A stretch of DNA of 64,000 bases from Neisseria chenwenguii (GCF_002216145.1 NZ_CP022278.1:1860001-1924000), one strand, 5' to 3'. Positions 1 through 10,638 are shown, numbered from the stretch's first letter. Notes: generated by a model from the sequence alone, not told the origin. Translations and numbers: made by a program.

Positions 1-166
1 AAAAGTATTGAAAGCCGTGGAAGCCGGCGACAAAGCCGCTGCTCAGGCAGTTTACAAAGATTCGGTTAAAGTCATCGACCGCATCGCCGATAAAGGCGTT
101 TACCACAAAAATAAAGCAGCCCGCCATAAGAGCCGTCTGTCTGCCAAAGTGAAAGCTCTGGCTTAA
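1..166 (+). CDS. rpsT: 30S ribosomal protein S20, 3' end only
   Basis: The window opens inside this gene; the reading frame starts at base 2 and runs 54 codons to TAA at 164-166. The visible C-terminal part is lysine/arginine-rich and contains the S20 signature region around [16 protein letters not shown]20 binds 16S rRNA in the small ribosomal subunit. The start, promoter and ribosome binding site lie outside the window. Downstream, a short inverted repeat (CCGATGCC/GGCATCGG around 220-258) may terminate the transcript. Confidence 0.93.
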   Translation, partial: KVLKAVEAGDKAAAQAVYKDSVKVIDRIADKGVYHKNKAARHKSRLSAKVKALA

Positions 167-382
167 TGTTTTGCTGCGGTTCGGTCGAAACAGCCGAGCT
201 GCCGTAATCCCGACTGTGCCCCCGATGCCGATAACCATGCGGTGTGCGGGGGCATCGGTTTGTCTGAAATGTGGCAAACCGATGCCGGATTGTTCCGCCA
301 AACGGGCGCCGTTCTTTTTTCAGACGGCCTTTGACTTTATAATGTAAGGCCGTCTGAAAAGTGATTTGGAAATGGTAACTTT

Positions 383-1510
383 ATGATGTTGAAACATTAT
401 CTGCTGTTGGGTGCGGGTTTGGCCGCCGTTTTGCCGGCTGTGCAGGCTGCGGATGCTTTGCAGTGTACGGCGATTCAGGACAACGCCTTGCGTCTGGCCT
501 GTTACGACCGTATCCATTCGGCGCAGCTTCCGCCGCAAAAGCCGATTGCGCAGGCGGAAAAAGCTGCGCCCAAATCGGTTGACTTGAAGGAAACGGTCAA
601 CGCCAGCCGCAAGAAAAAAGAAGTGGCGGTGGTGTTTGAGCAGCCGGCCGTTTCGGAATCGGAATTGCAGGCCGCGGCAGAGGCTTATACGCCCTTGAGC
701 GTGATGTACGATTTGGATCAGAACGATGCCCGCGGCCTTTTGACCGTGCGCGAACACAATCCGATGTATCTTTTGCCCGTGTGGTACAACAGCAGCCCGA
801 ATTACACGCCCGAATCGCCGACGCGCGGCATCACGACGCAGGAGAAATTCGGCGAGCAGAAACGCGCCGAAGCCAAAATGCAGGTGTCGTTTAAAAGCAA
901 GCTGATGGAAGATCTGTTTAACACCCGCGCCGATTTGTGGTTCGGCTACACGCAGAAATCCGATTGGCAGATTTACAATCAGGGGCGCAAATCCGCGCCG
1001 TTCCGCAATACCGATTACGAACCCGAAATCTTCCTGACCCAGCCCGTGAAAGCCGATTTGCCGTTCGGCGGCAAACTGCGCATGGTCGGCGCGGGGTTCG
1101 TGCATCAGTCCAACGGCCAGAGCTGCCCCGAATCGCGTTCGTGGAACCGTGCTTACGCCATGGCAGGCATGGAATGGGGCAAGCTGACTCTGATTCCGCG
1201 TGTATGGATGCGGGCGTTTGACCAAAGCGGCGACGAAGACGACAATCCCGATATTAAAAAATACCTCGGTTACGGCGATTTGAAAGTCCAATACCGTTTG
1301 AACGACAAACAAAACGTCTATTCCGTGTTGCGCTACAACCCCAAATCCGGGCGCGGCGCGGTTGAGGCGGCTTATACGTTCCCGATTAAAGGCAAACTCA
1401 AAGGCGTCGTGCGCGGTTTCCACGGCTACGGCGAGAGCCTGATCGACTACAACCACAAGCAAAACGGCATCGGCGTCGGTCTGATGTTTAACGATTGGGA
1501 CGGCATCTGA
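383..1510 (+). CDS. pldA: Outer membrane phospholipase A
   Basis: Calcium-dependent outer-membrane phospholipase (OMPLA) that removes acyl chains from phospholipids in the outer leaflet. The 375-residue product starts with a signal peptide ending near VQA (about residues 1-22). The catalytic residues are visible: His241 and Ser243 in HQSNG and Asn255 in SWNR. Their spacing (+2, +14) equals that of H142/S144/N156 of the E. coli enzyme. The C-terminal half alternates like a beta-barrel. Two ATGs are adjacent at 383 and 386; the first is chosen. A DUS inverted pair at 316-359 lies directly upstream. The gene stands alone between rpsT and a DUF502 gene. Confidence 0.93.
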   Translation: MMLKHYLLLGAGLAAVLPAVQAADALQCTAIQDNALRLACYDRIHSAQLPPQKPIAQAEKAAPKSVDLKETVNASRKKKEVAVVFEQPAVSESELQAAAEAYTPLSVMYDLDQNDARGLLTVREHNPMYLLPVWYNSSPNYTPESPTRGITTQEKFGEQKRAEAKMQVSFKSKLMEDLFNTRADLWFGYTQKSDWQIYNQGRKSAPFRNTDYEPEIFLTQPVKADLPFGGKLRMVGAGFVHQSNGQSCPESRSWNRAYAMAGMEWGKLTLIPRVWMRAFDQSGDEDDNPDIKKYLGYGDLKVQYRLNDKQNVYSVLRYNPKSGRGAVEAAYTFPIKGKLKGVVRGFHGYGESLIDYNHKQNGIGVGLMFNDWDGI

Positions 1511-1639
1511 CGCTGTTTTTTTCAGGCGGCCTCAAACCGTTTTTACCCCGCAGGCCGTCTGAAAATATCCGCTGCCGTTCAGCGCAATCGCGCGTATAAT
1601 GGCGCGTTTGCGGCAAACAAACCCTACATAGGAATACTG

Positions 1640-2326
1640 ATGGCAGAAAAACCGGCCGAGAGCGGAAAATTCGCTAAGGCATTGAAAAAATATCTGATTA
1701 CCGGCGTTTTGGTATGGCTGCCGATTGCCGTTACCATTTGGGTGATTACCTACATCGTGTCGGCTTCCGACCAGCTCATCAATTTGCTGCCCGTCAAGTG
1801 GCAGCCCAAAAACTCTTTGGGTTTCAACATTCCCGGCTTGGGCGTGATTGTCGCGGTAGTGGTATTGTTTGTGACCGGCCTGTTTGGCGCAAACGTATTG
1901 GGCAAGCGGATTATTCAGGCTTGGGACGGCCTCTTGGGGCGGATTCCCGTGGTGAAATCCATTTATTCCAGCGTGAAAAAAGTATCCGAATCTCTGCTTT
2001 CCGACAGCAGCCGTTCCTTCAAAACGCCCGTACTCGTGCCGTTTCCGCAGCCGGATATTTGGACGATTGCCTTCGTTTCCGGCAGCATTCCGCCCGCCGT
2101 TCAGCAAGGCTTGGCTCAAAACAGCAGCGAAGGATACATTTCCGTTTACGTCCCGACCACGCCCAACCCCACCGGCGGCTACTACATCATGGTGAAGAAG
2201 AGCGACGTGCGCGAGCTGGACATGAGCGTGGACGAAGCCTTGAAATATGTGATTTCGCTGGGCATGGTGATGCCCGACGAACACGCCCCGAAAGCCCTGC
2301 CCGAGGGCAGGCCGTCTGACCATTGA
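1640..2326 (+). CDS. DUF502 family inner-membrane protein
   Basis: Conserved 228-residue membrane protein of the DUF502 family; its biochemical role is not established. Two hydrophobic segments are visible (about residues 18-42 and 65-90). A soluble domain follows, with the conserved stretch IPVVKSIYSSVKKV near residue 110. The start ATG follows an AGGA-type ribosome binding site, and TATAAT at 1595-1600 is a possible -10 box. In betaproteobacteria this family commonly sits next to aspS, as here. A DUS-bounded cassette (about 2332-2384) separates the two genes. Confidence 0.85.
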   Translation: MAEKPAESGKFAKALKKYLITGVLVWLPIAVTIWVITYIVSASDQLINLLPVKWQPKNSLGFNIPGLGVIVAVVVLFVTGLFGANVLGKRIIQAWDGLLGRIPVVKSIYSSVKKVSESLLSDSSRSFKTPVLVPFPQPDIWTIAFVSGSIPPAVQQGLAQNSSEGYISVYVPTTPNPTGGYYIMVKKSDVRELDMSVDEALKYVISLGMVMPDEHAPKALPEGRPSDH

Positions 2327-2432
2327 CATTCAGGCCGTCTGAAAAACGGTTGCTGAAGCGCAGCCGAAGTATTCAGACGGCCTCAACCGTTAACAAAATA
2401 TATATAGTGAATCAAACACAAAAGGTGATTTT

Positions 2433-4238
2433 ATGCGTACCAACTACTGCGGCTTAATCAGCGAGCAATACTTAGACCAAACCGTTACCGTCAAAGGCTG
2501 GGTGCACCGCCGCCGCGACCACGGCGGGGTGATTTTCATCGACCTGCGTGACCGCGAAGGCATCGTGCAAGTCGTTATCGACCCCGATACCCCCGAGGCT
2601 TTTCAGACGGCCGATTCCGCCCGCAACGAATACGTTTTGAGCATTACCGGCCGCGTGCGCAACCGCCCCGAAGGCACCACCAACGACAAAATGATTTCCG
2701 GCAAAATCGAAATTCTGGCCAAAGAAATCGAAGTATTGAACACCGCCGCAACGCCGCCGTTCCAAATCGACGATGAAAACCTCAGCGAAAACGTGCGCCT
2801 GCAAAACCGCGTCATCGACCTGCGCCGTCCTGTGATGCAGCGCAATCTGAAACTGCGCTACCAAGTGGCGATGGGCGTGCGCCGCTACCTCGACGCGCAG
2901 GGCTTTATCGACATCGAAACGCCGATGCTGACCCGTTCCACCCCCGAAGGCGCGCGCGACTACCTCGTACCCAGCCGCGTGCATCCGGGCGAATTTTTCG
3001 CGCTGCCGCAGTCGCCGCAGTTGTTTAAGCAACTGCTGATGGTGGCCGGTTTCGACCGCTACTACCAAATCACCAAATGCTTCCGCGACGAAGATTTGCG
3101 CGCCGACCGCCAGCCCGAATTTACCCAGATCGACTTGGAAACTTCGTTTTTGAACGAAGACGAAATCATGGACATCACCGAAGGCATGGCCAAAAAAGTG
3201 TTCAAAGACGCGTTGGGCGTGGATTTGGGCGACTTCCCGCGTATGCCGTTTGCCGAAGCCATGTTCTACTATGGTTCCGACAAACCCGATATGCGCGTGT
3301 CGCTGAAATTTACTGAGTTGACCGACTTGATGAAAACGGAAGAATTCAAAGTCTTCCGCGCCGCCGCCGACATGAAAGGCGGCCGCGTCGTCGCCCTGCG
3401 CGTACCGAACGGGGCCAAACTGTCGCGCAAAGACATCGACGAATACACCAAATTCGTCGGTATCTACGGCGCCAAAGGCTTGGCTTATATCAAAGTGAAC
3501 GACGTGAGCAACCTTTCCAACGGCGAAGACAGCGGCCTGCAGTCGCCCATCGTCAAATTCCTGTCTGAGGCCTGTCTGAAAGCCATCATTGAGCAAACCG
3601 GCGCACAAAACGGCGACATCATCTTCTTCGGCGCAGACAAAGCCAAAGTCGTGAACGAAGCCATCGGTGCCCTGCGCATCAAAATCGGCCACGAGCACGG
3701 CGCGGCCGACGGCTACTTCGTTGACGAATGGCGCCCGCTGTGGGTCGTCGATTTCCCGATGTTCGAATACGACGAAGAAAACGACCGCTACGCCGCCATG
3801 CACCACCCCTTTACCTCGCCCAAACCCGGCCATGAAGACCTGATGGAAAGCGACCCCGAAAACTGCCTTGCCCGCGCCTACGACATGGTGCTCAACGGCT
3901 GGGAAATCGGCGGCGGCTCCATCCGTATCCACCGTGCCGACGTGCAGGAAAAAGTGTTCGCCGCGCTGAAAATCACGCCCGAAGAGCAGCAGGAAAAATT
4001 CGGCTTCCTGCTCGACAATCTCAAATTCGGCGCACCTCCGCACGGCGGCCTGGCCTTCGGTCTCGACCGTTTGGTAACGCTGATGACCGGTGCGGAATCC
4101 ATTCGCGACGTCATCGCTTTCCCGAAAACCCAGCGTGCCCAATGCCTGCTGACCAACGCGCCGAACGCGGTGGACGACAAACAACTGCGCGAACTCAGCC
4201 TGCGTCTGCGTGCTAAGGCAACTGAAAACAAAGAGTAA
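2433..4238 (+). CDS. aspS: Aspartate--tRNA ligase
   Basis: Class II aminoacyl-tRNA synthetase charging tRNA-Asp in the cytoplasm. The 601-residue length is standard for the bacterial type. The order is an N-terminal OB-fold anticodon-binding domain (about 1-110), the catalytic domain, a GAD insertion (about 290-400) and the catalytic C-terminal part. Motif 2 appears as [16 protein letters not shown] near residue 218 and motif 3 as GLAFGLDRL near 540. Such enzymes can also charge tRNA-Asn in species lacking AsnRS; that cannot be decided here. A DUS inverted pair just after the stop is the likely terminator. Confidence 0.97.
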   Translation: MRTNYCGLISEQYLDQTVTVKGWVHRRRDHGGVIFIDLRDREGIVQVVIDPDTPEAFQTADSARNEYVLSITGRVRNRPEGTTNDKMISGKIEILAKEIEVLNTAATPPFQIDDENLSENVRLQNRVIDLRRPVMQRNLKLRYQVAMGVRRYLDAQGFIDIETPMLTRSTPEGARDYLVPSRVHPGEFFALPQSPQLFKQLLMVAGFDRYYQITKCFRDEDLRADRQPEFTQIDLETSFLNEDEIMDITEGMAKKVFKDALGVDLGDFPRMPFAEAMFYYGSDKPDMRVSLKFTELTDLMKTEEFKVFRAAADMKGGRVVALRVPNGAKLSRKDIDEYTKFVGIYGAKGLAYIKVNDVSNLSNGEDSGLQSPIVKFLSEACLKAIIEQTGAQNGDIIFFGADKAKVVNEAIGALRIKIGHEHGAADGYFVDEWRPLWVVDFPMFEYDEENDRYAAMHHPFTSPKPGHEDLMESDPENCLARAYDMVLNGWEIGGGSIRIHRADVQEKVFAALKITPEEQQEKFGFLLDNLKFGAPPHGGLAFGLDRLVTLMTGAESIRDVIAFPKTQRAQCLLTNAPNAVDDKQLRELSLRLRAKATENKE

Positions 4239-4250
4239 ATGCTGTGAAAC

Positions 4251-4297
4251 AAAGGCCGTCTGAAAAACCGAAAATCAGGTTTTTAGACGGCCTTTTT
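4251..4297. terminator. DUS inverted-pair terminator after aspS
   Basis: A DUS and its reverse complement form a stem of about 18 bp with a short loop, followed by a T run on the + strand. It lies between the convergent aspS and DUF1330 genes and could serve both. Confidence 0.75.
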
Positions 4298-4338
4298 GAC
4301 GGTAGCCGGTTTGGATGGCCGGTTTTCGGATTTTCCTT

Positions 4339-4626
4339 TTACAAACCGTTAACCAATACCGCGCGGCCGATGGTGGCGTTAATGCGGATGTCGCGGTAGG
4401 GAGCGTATTCGGGGCTGTTGTACCAAGCGCGGGCGGTGGCCATATCGGGAAATCTGATGACGACCGAGCCGTCGGCAGGCGCGCCTTCAAGCGCTTGGAT
4501 GGCACCGTTGAGTACCAGCATTTCGCCGTTGTAATTGGTTAGGGATGGTGCGGCCAGTTGTAAATAGCGGTCATATTCGGACTGGTCGAGCATTTGGTCG
4601 CGTAGAAAAATAACATAGGCGGACAT
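4339..4626 (-). CDS. DUF1330 domain protein
   Basis: Small cytoplasmic protein of 95 residues matching the DUF1330 family (dimeric ferredoxin-like alpha/beta fold; no established reaction). Typical features are an N-terminal SAYVIF strand, an LEG motif near residue 58 and FPDMATARAWYNSPEY in the second half. The frame is open further upstream, but ATG at 4626 is chosen because AAGGAATCC precedes it and because the family starts there. Convergent with aspS, divergent from lpxH. Confidence 0.8.
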   Translation of the reverse strand: MSAYVIFLRDQMLDQSEYDRYLQLAAPSLTNYNGEMLVLNGAIQALEGAPADGSVVIRFPDMATARAWYNSPEYAPYRDIRINATIGRAVLVNGL

Positions 4627-4761
4627 AGGATTCCTTTTGATTTGAAAACTGCAGGCATTATATCGTAATGACAAAAGGCCGTCTGAATTTTCAGACGGCC
4701 TTCGCTTGCCTATACGCGATTGACGGTATAATGGCGCGACTTGTTTTTTTAAGGCTTTCCC

Positions 4762-5466
4762 ATGCCGGTTTATTTCATTGCCGATTTACATTTGAGCGAA
4801 TCCCGCCCCGAGCTGACGGCGCTGTTTCTGCGTTTTATGCGCGAACGGGCGCTTCAGGCGCGGGCGGTTTATATTTTGGGGGATTTGTTTGATTTTTGGG
4901 TGGGCGATGACGAGCAGTCGGAGCTGATTGATGCGGTTCAGACGGCCATACGCGCGGCGGCTGATGTGGGGGTGGAATGTTTTTTTGTACACGGCAACCG
5001 CGATTTTCTGATTGGCAGCCGTTTTGCGGAAAGGGCGGGGCTGAAGCTGCTGCCGGAATATCATCTGCTTGATTTGTTTGGCGAAAAAACCTTGATTTGT
5101 CACGGCGATACGCTTTGCACAGATGATGTGCGCTATCAGCGTTTCCGCAAAATCGTGCATTGCAAATGGCTGCAAGGGTTGTTTCTGCGGCTGCCGCTTT
5201 CGCTACGGTTGAACATTGCGCGGAAAATCCGCCGTGCGAGCAAGAGCGACCAGCAGTATAAGCCGTCTGAAATTATGGATGTGAACCCGCAGTTTACGGC
5301 GGCAACGGCGGCGCAATACGGCGTGAGGCTGCTGATTCACGGCCATACGCACCGGCAGGCCGTGCATGAAAACGGCGGTTTGACACGGATTGTGTTGGGC
5401 GATTGGCATGCGGACAGGGCGTCGGTGTTGCGCTTTGATGAAAACGGATTCGGGTTTGAGGAATGA
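4762..5466 (+). CDS. lpxH: UDP-2,3-diacylglucosamine diphosphatase
   Basis: Lipid A pathway enzyme that hydrolyses UDP-2,3-diacylglucosamine to lipid X and UMP at the inner face of the cytoplasmic membrane. The 234-residue product shows the full calcineurin-like metallophosphoesterase set: ADLHLS at residue 7, [11 protein letters not shown] near 40, GNRDF near 80, a CHGD motif near 113 and HGHTHR near 194. A -10 box TATAAT lies at 4727-4732. Single gene, ended by a DUS hairpin. Confidence 0.94.
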   Translation: MPVYFIADLHLSESRPELTALFLRFMRERALQARAVYILGDLFDFWVGDDEQSELIDAVQTAIRAAADVGVECFFVHGNRDFLIGSRFAERAGLKLLPEYHLLDLFGEKTLICHGDTLCTDDVRYQRFRKIVHCKWLQGLFLRLPLSLRLNIARKIRRASKSDQQYKPSEIMDVNPQFTAATAAQYGVRLLIHGHTHRQAVHENGGLTRIVLGDWHADRASVLRFDENGFGFEE

Positions 5467-5468
5467 TG

Positions 5469-5522
5469 AAGGCCGTCTGAAAATCCGCTTGCAGCGCGCA
5501 GCCGGATTTTCAGACGGCCTTT
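5469..5522 (+). terminator. DUS inverted-pair terminator after lpxH
   Basis: Long hairpin whose arms are a DUS with a few extra paired bases (5469-5487 and 5503-5521), starting just after the lpxH stop and followed by TT. Confidence 0.7.
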
Positions 5523-5641
5523 ACATATTTAAAAACACCGTTACCCATCCTGATTGGAGCAGTGCTCCGTTCCCGTGCTATCATGCCCCGGCCAATCAAT
5601 GAAAGGAATAACTTTATGAAAACAAATGGATTTTAGCCGCC

Positions 5642-6160
5642 GTGATGTGTGCTGCCATCCCCGGCGCATGGGCGGCACCTGCAAGCAAGGTCTCGGTGGA
5701 GCGGCTGTTTGAGGTTCAGGGTTTCGATAAACTTATGGACGATACAAACAAAAAAATGCCTGAAACCATGATGGATTTGCCTGCAATACAAAGCAAACTG
5801 GCCGGCGTTCCTGCCGACAAACAGACCGCTGTGCGCAAAGTTGTCACACGGTATTTAACGGAATCGCTTCAGTCAATGACCGACAAAAAGGGACGTAAAG
5901 AGCTGCGCGACCTTTCTATAGCCGCGACCCAAAAAGTGTACACGCAGGAAGAAGTCGATGCGCTGACCAAGTTTTACGAATCGCCGACCGGCCGCTCGAT
6001 TATGGCGAAAATGCCGCAATACTTGGACGCCATCATGCAGCCGATGATGGCGATGATGCAGAAGAATATGCAAGCCTTCCGGCAGCAGAAAGAGCCGGCG
6101 ATGAACCGCGAAATCAACCGCATTATCTGCGGCAAAGACGTTTGCCCAAACAAAAAATAG
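5642..6160 (+). CDS. DUF2059 domain protein, signal-peptide frame disrupted
   Basis: The body matches the DUF2059 family of exported proteins of unknown function; the conserved block YTQEEVDALTKFYESPTGRS lies in the second half and a Cys pair near the C-terminus. The natural start appears to be ATG at 5616, preceded by AAAGGA, but that frame stops after six codons. One base is missing between 5619 and 5629: read in the other frame the next codons give WILAAVMCAAIPGAWA, a normal signal-peptide core. The only in-frame starts left are GTG 5642 and ATG 5645, which remove the basic n-region. Either the gene is inactive or weakly exported, or this is a sequencing error. Confidence 0.65.
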   Translation: MMCAAIPGAWAAPASKVSVERLFEVQGFDKLMDDTNKKMPETMMDLPAIQSKLAGVPADKQTAVRKVVTRYLTESLQSMTDKKGRKELRDLSIAATQKVYTQEEVDALTKFYESPTGRSIMAKMPQYLDAIMQPMMAMMQKNMQAFRQQKEPAMNREINRIICGKDVCPNKK

Positions 6161-6175
6161 CCAGTTCTTGTCCGA

Positions 6176-6208
6176 CAGGCCGTCTGAAAACTTTTCAGAC
6201 GGCCTGTT
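6176..6208 (+). terminator. DUS inverted-pair terminator
   Basis: Tight hairpin of two DUS arms with a 3-4 base loop and trailing T's, directly after the DUF2059 gene. Confidence 0.75.
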
Positions 6209-6537
6209 TTGTCCGGGGCGGATAATGAATAATCCGGTATTGAGGGGAAAAGTAATTTTTACGGATATTTATTTTTTGAAAATCAACAACTAAAAAAAGA
6301 ATATTGTAAACAATGTTAAAAGATGCAAGGTTTTGCCTTGCCTGATGGGAGCGTTTGCGTTATCGTTGGAATTCCTTTCTCCGATAAACTCTGAGCCTCG
6401 AATCAATCAGGCTGCTTGGTTGTCGCCGTGTCCCCCCGAAGCGCGTACCCTAAACCGCTGCCCGAGGGGCTTGCATTACAGGTGCTGTGGCGAGACGGGC
6501 TGTCTGTTTGGTTTGACGCGGGATAAAAGAGGTCGTT
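6209..6537 (+). promoter_or_regulatory. Long leader region of the ilv operon
   Basis: About 330 bases before ilvB hold no convincing gene. The first 100 bases are A/T-rich and probably carry the promoter. A perfect hairpin GCAAGG-TTTTG-CCTTGC lies at about 6325-6341, followed by a GC-rich stretch with possible stems (for example GCCCG/CGGGC). Short open frames here are not rich in Ile, Val or Leu codons, so a classical leader-peptide attenuator is not evident. A structured leader controlling the operon is possible but unproven. Confidence 0.4.
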
Positions 6538-8316
6538 ATGCAGTTATCCGGTGCACAAATCGTTGTACAAAGTCTCAAAGCGGAAGGCGTGGAATACGTT
6601 TTCGGCTATCCGGGCGGTGCGGTTCTCGAAATCTACGACGCCATCTTCCAGCTCAATAAATTCAAGCACATCCTGACCCGTCACGAGCAGGCCGCCGTTC
6701 ATGCGGCCGATGCCTATGCGCGCACCAGCGGCAAAGTCGGCGTGGCGCTTGTTACGTCGGGGCCGGGTGCGACCAATGCGCTGACGGGCATTGCCACGGC
6801 TTATTCGGATTCGGTTCCGATTGTGGTCATTACGGGGCAGGTGGGCACACCGTCCATCGGTACGGATGCGTTTCAGGAAGTGGATACGGTGGGGATTTCC
6901 CGCCCGTGTGTGAAACACAATTTCCTTGTTACCGACATCAACGAGCTGGCCGTTACCATTAAAAAAGCCTTCCAAATCGCTGCCAGCGGCCGTCCCGGTC
7001 CGGTGGTGGTGGATGTTCCGAAAGACGTGACTCAGGCGATGGCGAAATTCAGCTATCCGCAGGAAGACGTCTTTATCCGCTCTTACCAGCCGGTGACGCA
7101 GGGGCATGTGGGGCAGATTAAGAAAGCGGTGCAGATGTTTGCTTCGGCCAAACGTCCGGTCGTGTATTTCGGCGGCGGGATTGTGTTGGGCAATGCGGCC
7201 AAACAGCTGACTGATTTTGTCCGCCTGACCGGCGCGCCTTGTGTGGGCACGCTGATGGGTTTGGGCGCATATCCTTCGAGCGACCGCCAGTTTTTGGGTA
7301 TGCTCGGTATGCACGGCACTTACGAAGCCAATTTGGCGATGCAGAATGCGGATGTGGTTTTGGCTGTGGGCGCGCGTTTTGACGACCGCGTGGTTTCCGT
7401 ACCGTCGAAGTTTTTGGAAAAACCGAAAAAAATCATCCACATCGACATCGATCCGTCCAGCATTGCCAAGCGCGTGAAAGTGGATGTTCCGATTGTCGGC
7501 GACGTGAAAAACGTGTTGGCCGAGATGATCGGCATCTGCGAGAAGCAGGAAACCCTGCCGGGGCGAGAGCATTTGGACAAATGGTGGCGCAGCATCGAGC
7601 AATGGCGCAGTCGCAACTGCTTGTGGTTTGACAACGAAAGCGAAATCATCAAGCCGCAGTATGTGGTGCAGAAACTGGCGGAAGTAACCGGCAATTCGGC
7701 GATTATCACTTCCGATGTCGGCCAACACCAAATGTTTGCCGCGCAATATTATCCGTTTGAACGCCCGCGCCAATGGCTGAATTCCGGCGGCTTGGGCACG
7801 ATGGGCGTCGGCCTGCCGTATGCGATGGGCGCGAAACTCGCCGCGCCGGAGCAGGACGTGTTCTGTATCACGGGCGAAGGTTCGATTCAGATGAACATCC
7901 AAGAGCTTTCCACCTGTTTCCAGTACCATATCCCGATTAACGTGGTAACGCTCAACAACGGCTATCTGGGTATGGTCCGCCAATGGCAGGAGCTTTACTA
8001 TGGCAACCGCGAGTCGGAAACCTATTTTGATTCGCTGCCCGATTTCGTAAAACTCGCCGAGGCTTACGGCCATATCGGTATCCGCGTTGACAAGCCCGCC
8101 GATGTCGAAGGTGCGCTGCTTGAGGCGCTCAATCAGAAAGACCGTCTGGTATTTTTGGATTTTATTACCGACAAAAAACAAAACGTGTTCCCCATGGTAG
8201 GCAACGGCAAAGGCTTGGACGAAATGGTGCTGCCCGCGCATATGCGCGAGACCAAAGCCGACAGCGACGTCAACGACGTTCACGACCGTGATTACGACAC
8301 AAGGAGCGTGCCATGA
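6538..8316 (+). CDS. ilvB: Acetolactate synthase large (catalytic) subunit
   Basis: ThDP-dependent enzyme making 2-acetolactate or 2-aceto-2-hydroxybutyrate, the first common step of valine, leucine and isoleucine synthesis. The 592-residue product has the N-terminal pyrimidine-binding domain with the catalytic glutamate in HEQAAVHAADAYAR (about 42-55), a central FAD-type domain, and a C-terminal ThDP motif starting GEGSIQMNIQEL and ending at NNGYLGMVRQW. The usual GDG is GEG here. The C-terminal tail of about 25 polar residues exceeds the family core. Its TGA overlaps the ATG of ilvN by four bases. Confidence 0.95.
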   Translation: MQLSGAQIVVQSLKAEGVEYVFGYPGGAVLEIYDAIFQLNKFKHILTRHEQAAVHAADAYARTSGKVGVALVTSGPGATNALTGIATAYSDSVPIVVITGQVGTPSIGTDAFQEVDTVGISRPCVKHNFLVTDINELAVTIKKAFQIAASGRPGPVVVDVPKDVTQAMAKFSYPQEDVFIRSYQPVTQGHVGQIKKAVQMFASAKRPVVYFGGGIVLGNAAKQLTDFVRLTGAPCVGTLMGLGAYPSSDRQFLGMLGMHGTYEANLAMQNADVVLAVGARFDDRVVSVPSKFLEKPKKIIHIDIDPSSIAKRVKVDVPIVGDVKNVLAEMIGICEKQETLPGREHLDKWWRSIEQWRSRNCLWFDNESEIIKPQYVVQKLAEVTGNSAIITSDVGQHQMFAAQYYPFERPRQWLNSGGLGTMGVGLPYAMGAKLAAPEQDVFCITGEGSIQMNIQELSTCFQYHIPINVVTLNNGYLGMVRQWQELYYGNRESETYFDSLPDFVKLAEAYGHIGIRVDKPADVEGALLEALNQKDRLVFLDFITDKKQNVFPMVGNGKGLDEMVLPAHMRETKADSDVNDVHDRDYDTRSVP

Positions 8317-8804
8317 GACACATTTTATCCGTTTTGATGGAAAACGAATCGGGCGCGATGAGCCGCGTGGTCGGCCTGTTTTCCGCGCGCGACTACAACA
8401 TCGACTCGCTGGCGGTTGCGGCGACCGAAGACAAAACCCTTTCGCGCATGACCATCGTCACCCACGGCGATGCGACCGTTATCGAGCAGATTACCAAGCA
8501 GCTCAACAAGCTGGTTGAGGTTGTGAAAGTCGTCGATTTGAACGAAAGCCGTTTTGTCGAACGCGAGCTGATGCTGGTCAAACTGCGCGCGCAAGGCAAA
8601 GACCGCGACGAGTTCCTGCGCCTGACCGAAATCTACCGTGGTCATGTCGTGGACGTTACCGACAAGAGCTATACCGTTGAAATCACAGGTTCTTCCGACA
8701 AACTCGATTCCTTCCTCGAAACCGTCGGCAAAGCCGTCATCCTCGAAACCGTGCGCACCGGTGCGGCGGGCATCGGACGCGGCGAGCGGATTTTGAAGAT
8801 TTGA
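8313..8804 (+). CDS. ilvN: Acetolactate synthase regulatory subunit
   Basis: The 163-residue small subunit activates the catalytic subunit and confers valine feedback inhibition. An ACT domain lies at the N-terminus (MRHILSVLMENESGAMSRV; effector-site region), followed by the C-terminal small-subunit domain. Length is typical of the IlvH/IlvN type. The start overlaps the ilvB stop (ATGA) and follows AAGGAG inside ilvB, a translationally coupled arrangement. The symbol ilvH would be equally acceptable. Confidence 0.93.
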   Translation: MRHILSVLMENESGAMSRVVGLFSARDYNIDSLAVAATEDKTLSRMTIVTHGDATVIEQITKQLNKLVEVVKVVDLNESRFVERELMLVKLRAQGKDRDEFLRLTEIYRGHVVDVTDKSYTVEITGSSDKLDSFLETVGKAVILETVRTGAAGIGRGERILKI

Positions 8805-8878
8805 TTTTTAACATTTTCAGACGGCCTTACGGGTTTTCACGCTTGAGGCCGTCTGAAAAACTCTCTGAAGGATTTGCA

Positions 8879-9178
8879 ATGAGTATTAAAATTACTGCTG
8901 TCATCACCGTCAAACCCGAATGCCGCCAAGAGCTGCAAGAGGTGTTCCAAGCGCTGATTCCGGCCAGCCGCCGCGAAGCAGGCAACATCCGTTACGATTT
9001 GCACCAAGATCTGCAAAACGAAAACCGTTTTGTATTTTTTGAAAATTGGCGCGACCAAGCCGCCGTTGACGAACACAACGCCAGTGCGCATTTTCAGGCT
9101 TTCGTCGACGCCATCGAGGGCAAAACCGATGTACTCGACATCATCGTGATGCGCGACGTTTCGGAAAACTCCGACTGA
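8879..9178 (+). CDS. ABM-domain monooxygenase-like protein
   Basis: A 99-residue protein of the antibiotic biosynthesis monooxygenase (ABM) fold, as in putative quinol monooxygenase YgiN. Visible landmarks are the first strand KITAVITVKPE, the REAGNIRYDL turn and the FVFFENWRDQAAVDEHN motif, all typical of this dimeric cofactor-free family. ATG 8879 is chosen because GAAGGA lies seven bases upstream; the frame is open further 5' through a DUS pair. It lies between ilvN and ilvC and is probably co-transcribed, but a role in branched-chain synthesis is not implied by the family. Confidence 0.8.
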   Translation: MSIKITAVITVKPECRQELQEVFQALIPASRREAGNIRYDLHQDLQNENRFVFFENWRDQAAVDEHNASAHFQAFVDAIEGKTDVLDIIVMRDVSENSD

Positions 9179-9226
9179 TTCAAGCTGCGCCCGCCGCTGT
9201 TTGGAAACCGTTTTCAGACGGCCTGA

Positions 9227-10297
<1,071 letters not shown>

Positions 10298-10319
10298 ATC
10301 AGGCCGAAGCAAATCCTAG

Positions 10320-10377
10320 AGGCCGTCTGAAAACTCTAAACGCATCGCAAGCAGAGTTTTCAGACGGCCTTTTAGTT
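10320..10377 (+). terminator. DUS inverted-pair terminator of the ilv operon
   Basis: DUS arms extended to 18 bp (10320-10337 and 10353-10370) with a 15-base loop and a following T-rich tract. Confidence 0.8.
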
Positions 10378-10596
10378 TTTTAATAACAGTCTCAGGCCGT
10401 CTGAAAAAAGTGATGGTAGGTATTTGGAGTTCTTTATCTAAATATTCGTTTTAAATTATGCTTTAACTTGTCAGAGTAGAATTGATCCGATAATTTTGTG
10501 CAATCGTGTTGCTTATATTTATAGCGATTAACGCGTTGTGTTTAGTTATAAGGAACTAGTTATAGCGTATAAAGTTGATTTTCAAGATTTGTAAAT
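10378..10596. other. A/T-rich gap before the nosR promoter
   Basis: No gene is visible. It contains one DUS near 10394 and is otherwise A/T-rich, grading into the nosR control region. Confidence 0.6.
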
Positions 10597-10638
10597 TTGA
10601 CTTTCATCAAATTACAGGCATTTGTAGATTCATATAAT
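10597..10638 (+). promoter_or_regulatory. FNR-type promoter of nosR
   Basis: TTGAC-TTTC-ATCAA at 10597-10610 matches the FNR consensus TTGAT-N4-ATCAA in nine of ten positions. A perfect -10 box TATAAT lies at 10633-10638, which predicts initiation near 10645. The FNR palindrome is then centred at about -41.5, the classical position for class II activation, and no good -35 box is needed. This implies nos transcription when oxygen is low. Confidence 0.82.

Noticed and set aside
2396..2420. TATATAGTGAATCAAAC before aspS as a Correia end
   Set aside because: Only one half-like end is present and there is no opposite repeat; more simply part of the aspS promoter.
6333..6659. 108-codon frame overlapping the ilvB start
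   Set aside because: It runs into ilvB in another frame, has no ribosome binding site and codes for a Cys/Arg-rich unlikely protein; treated as part of the leader.
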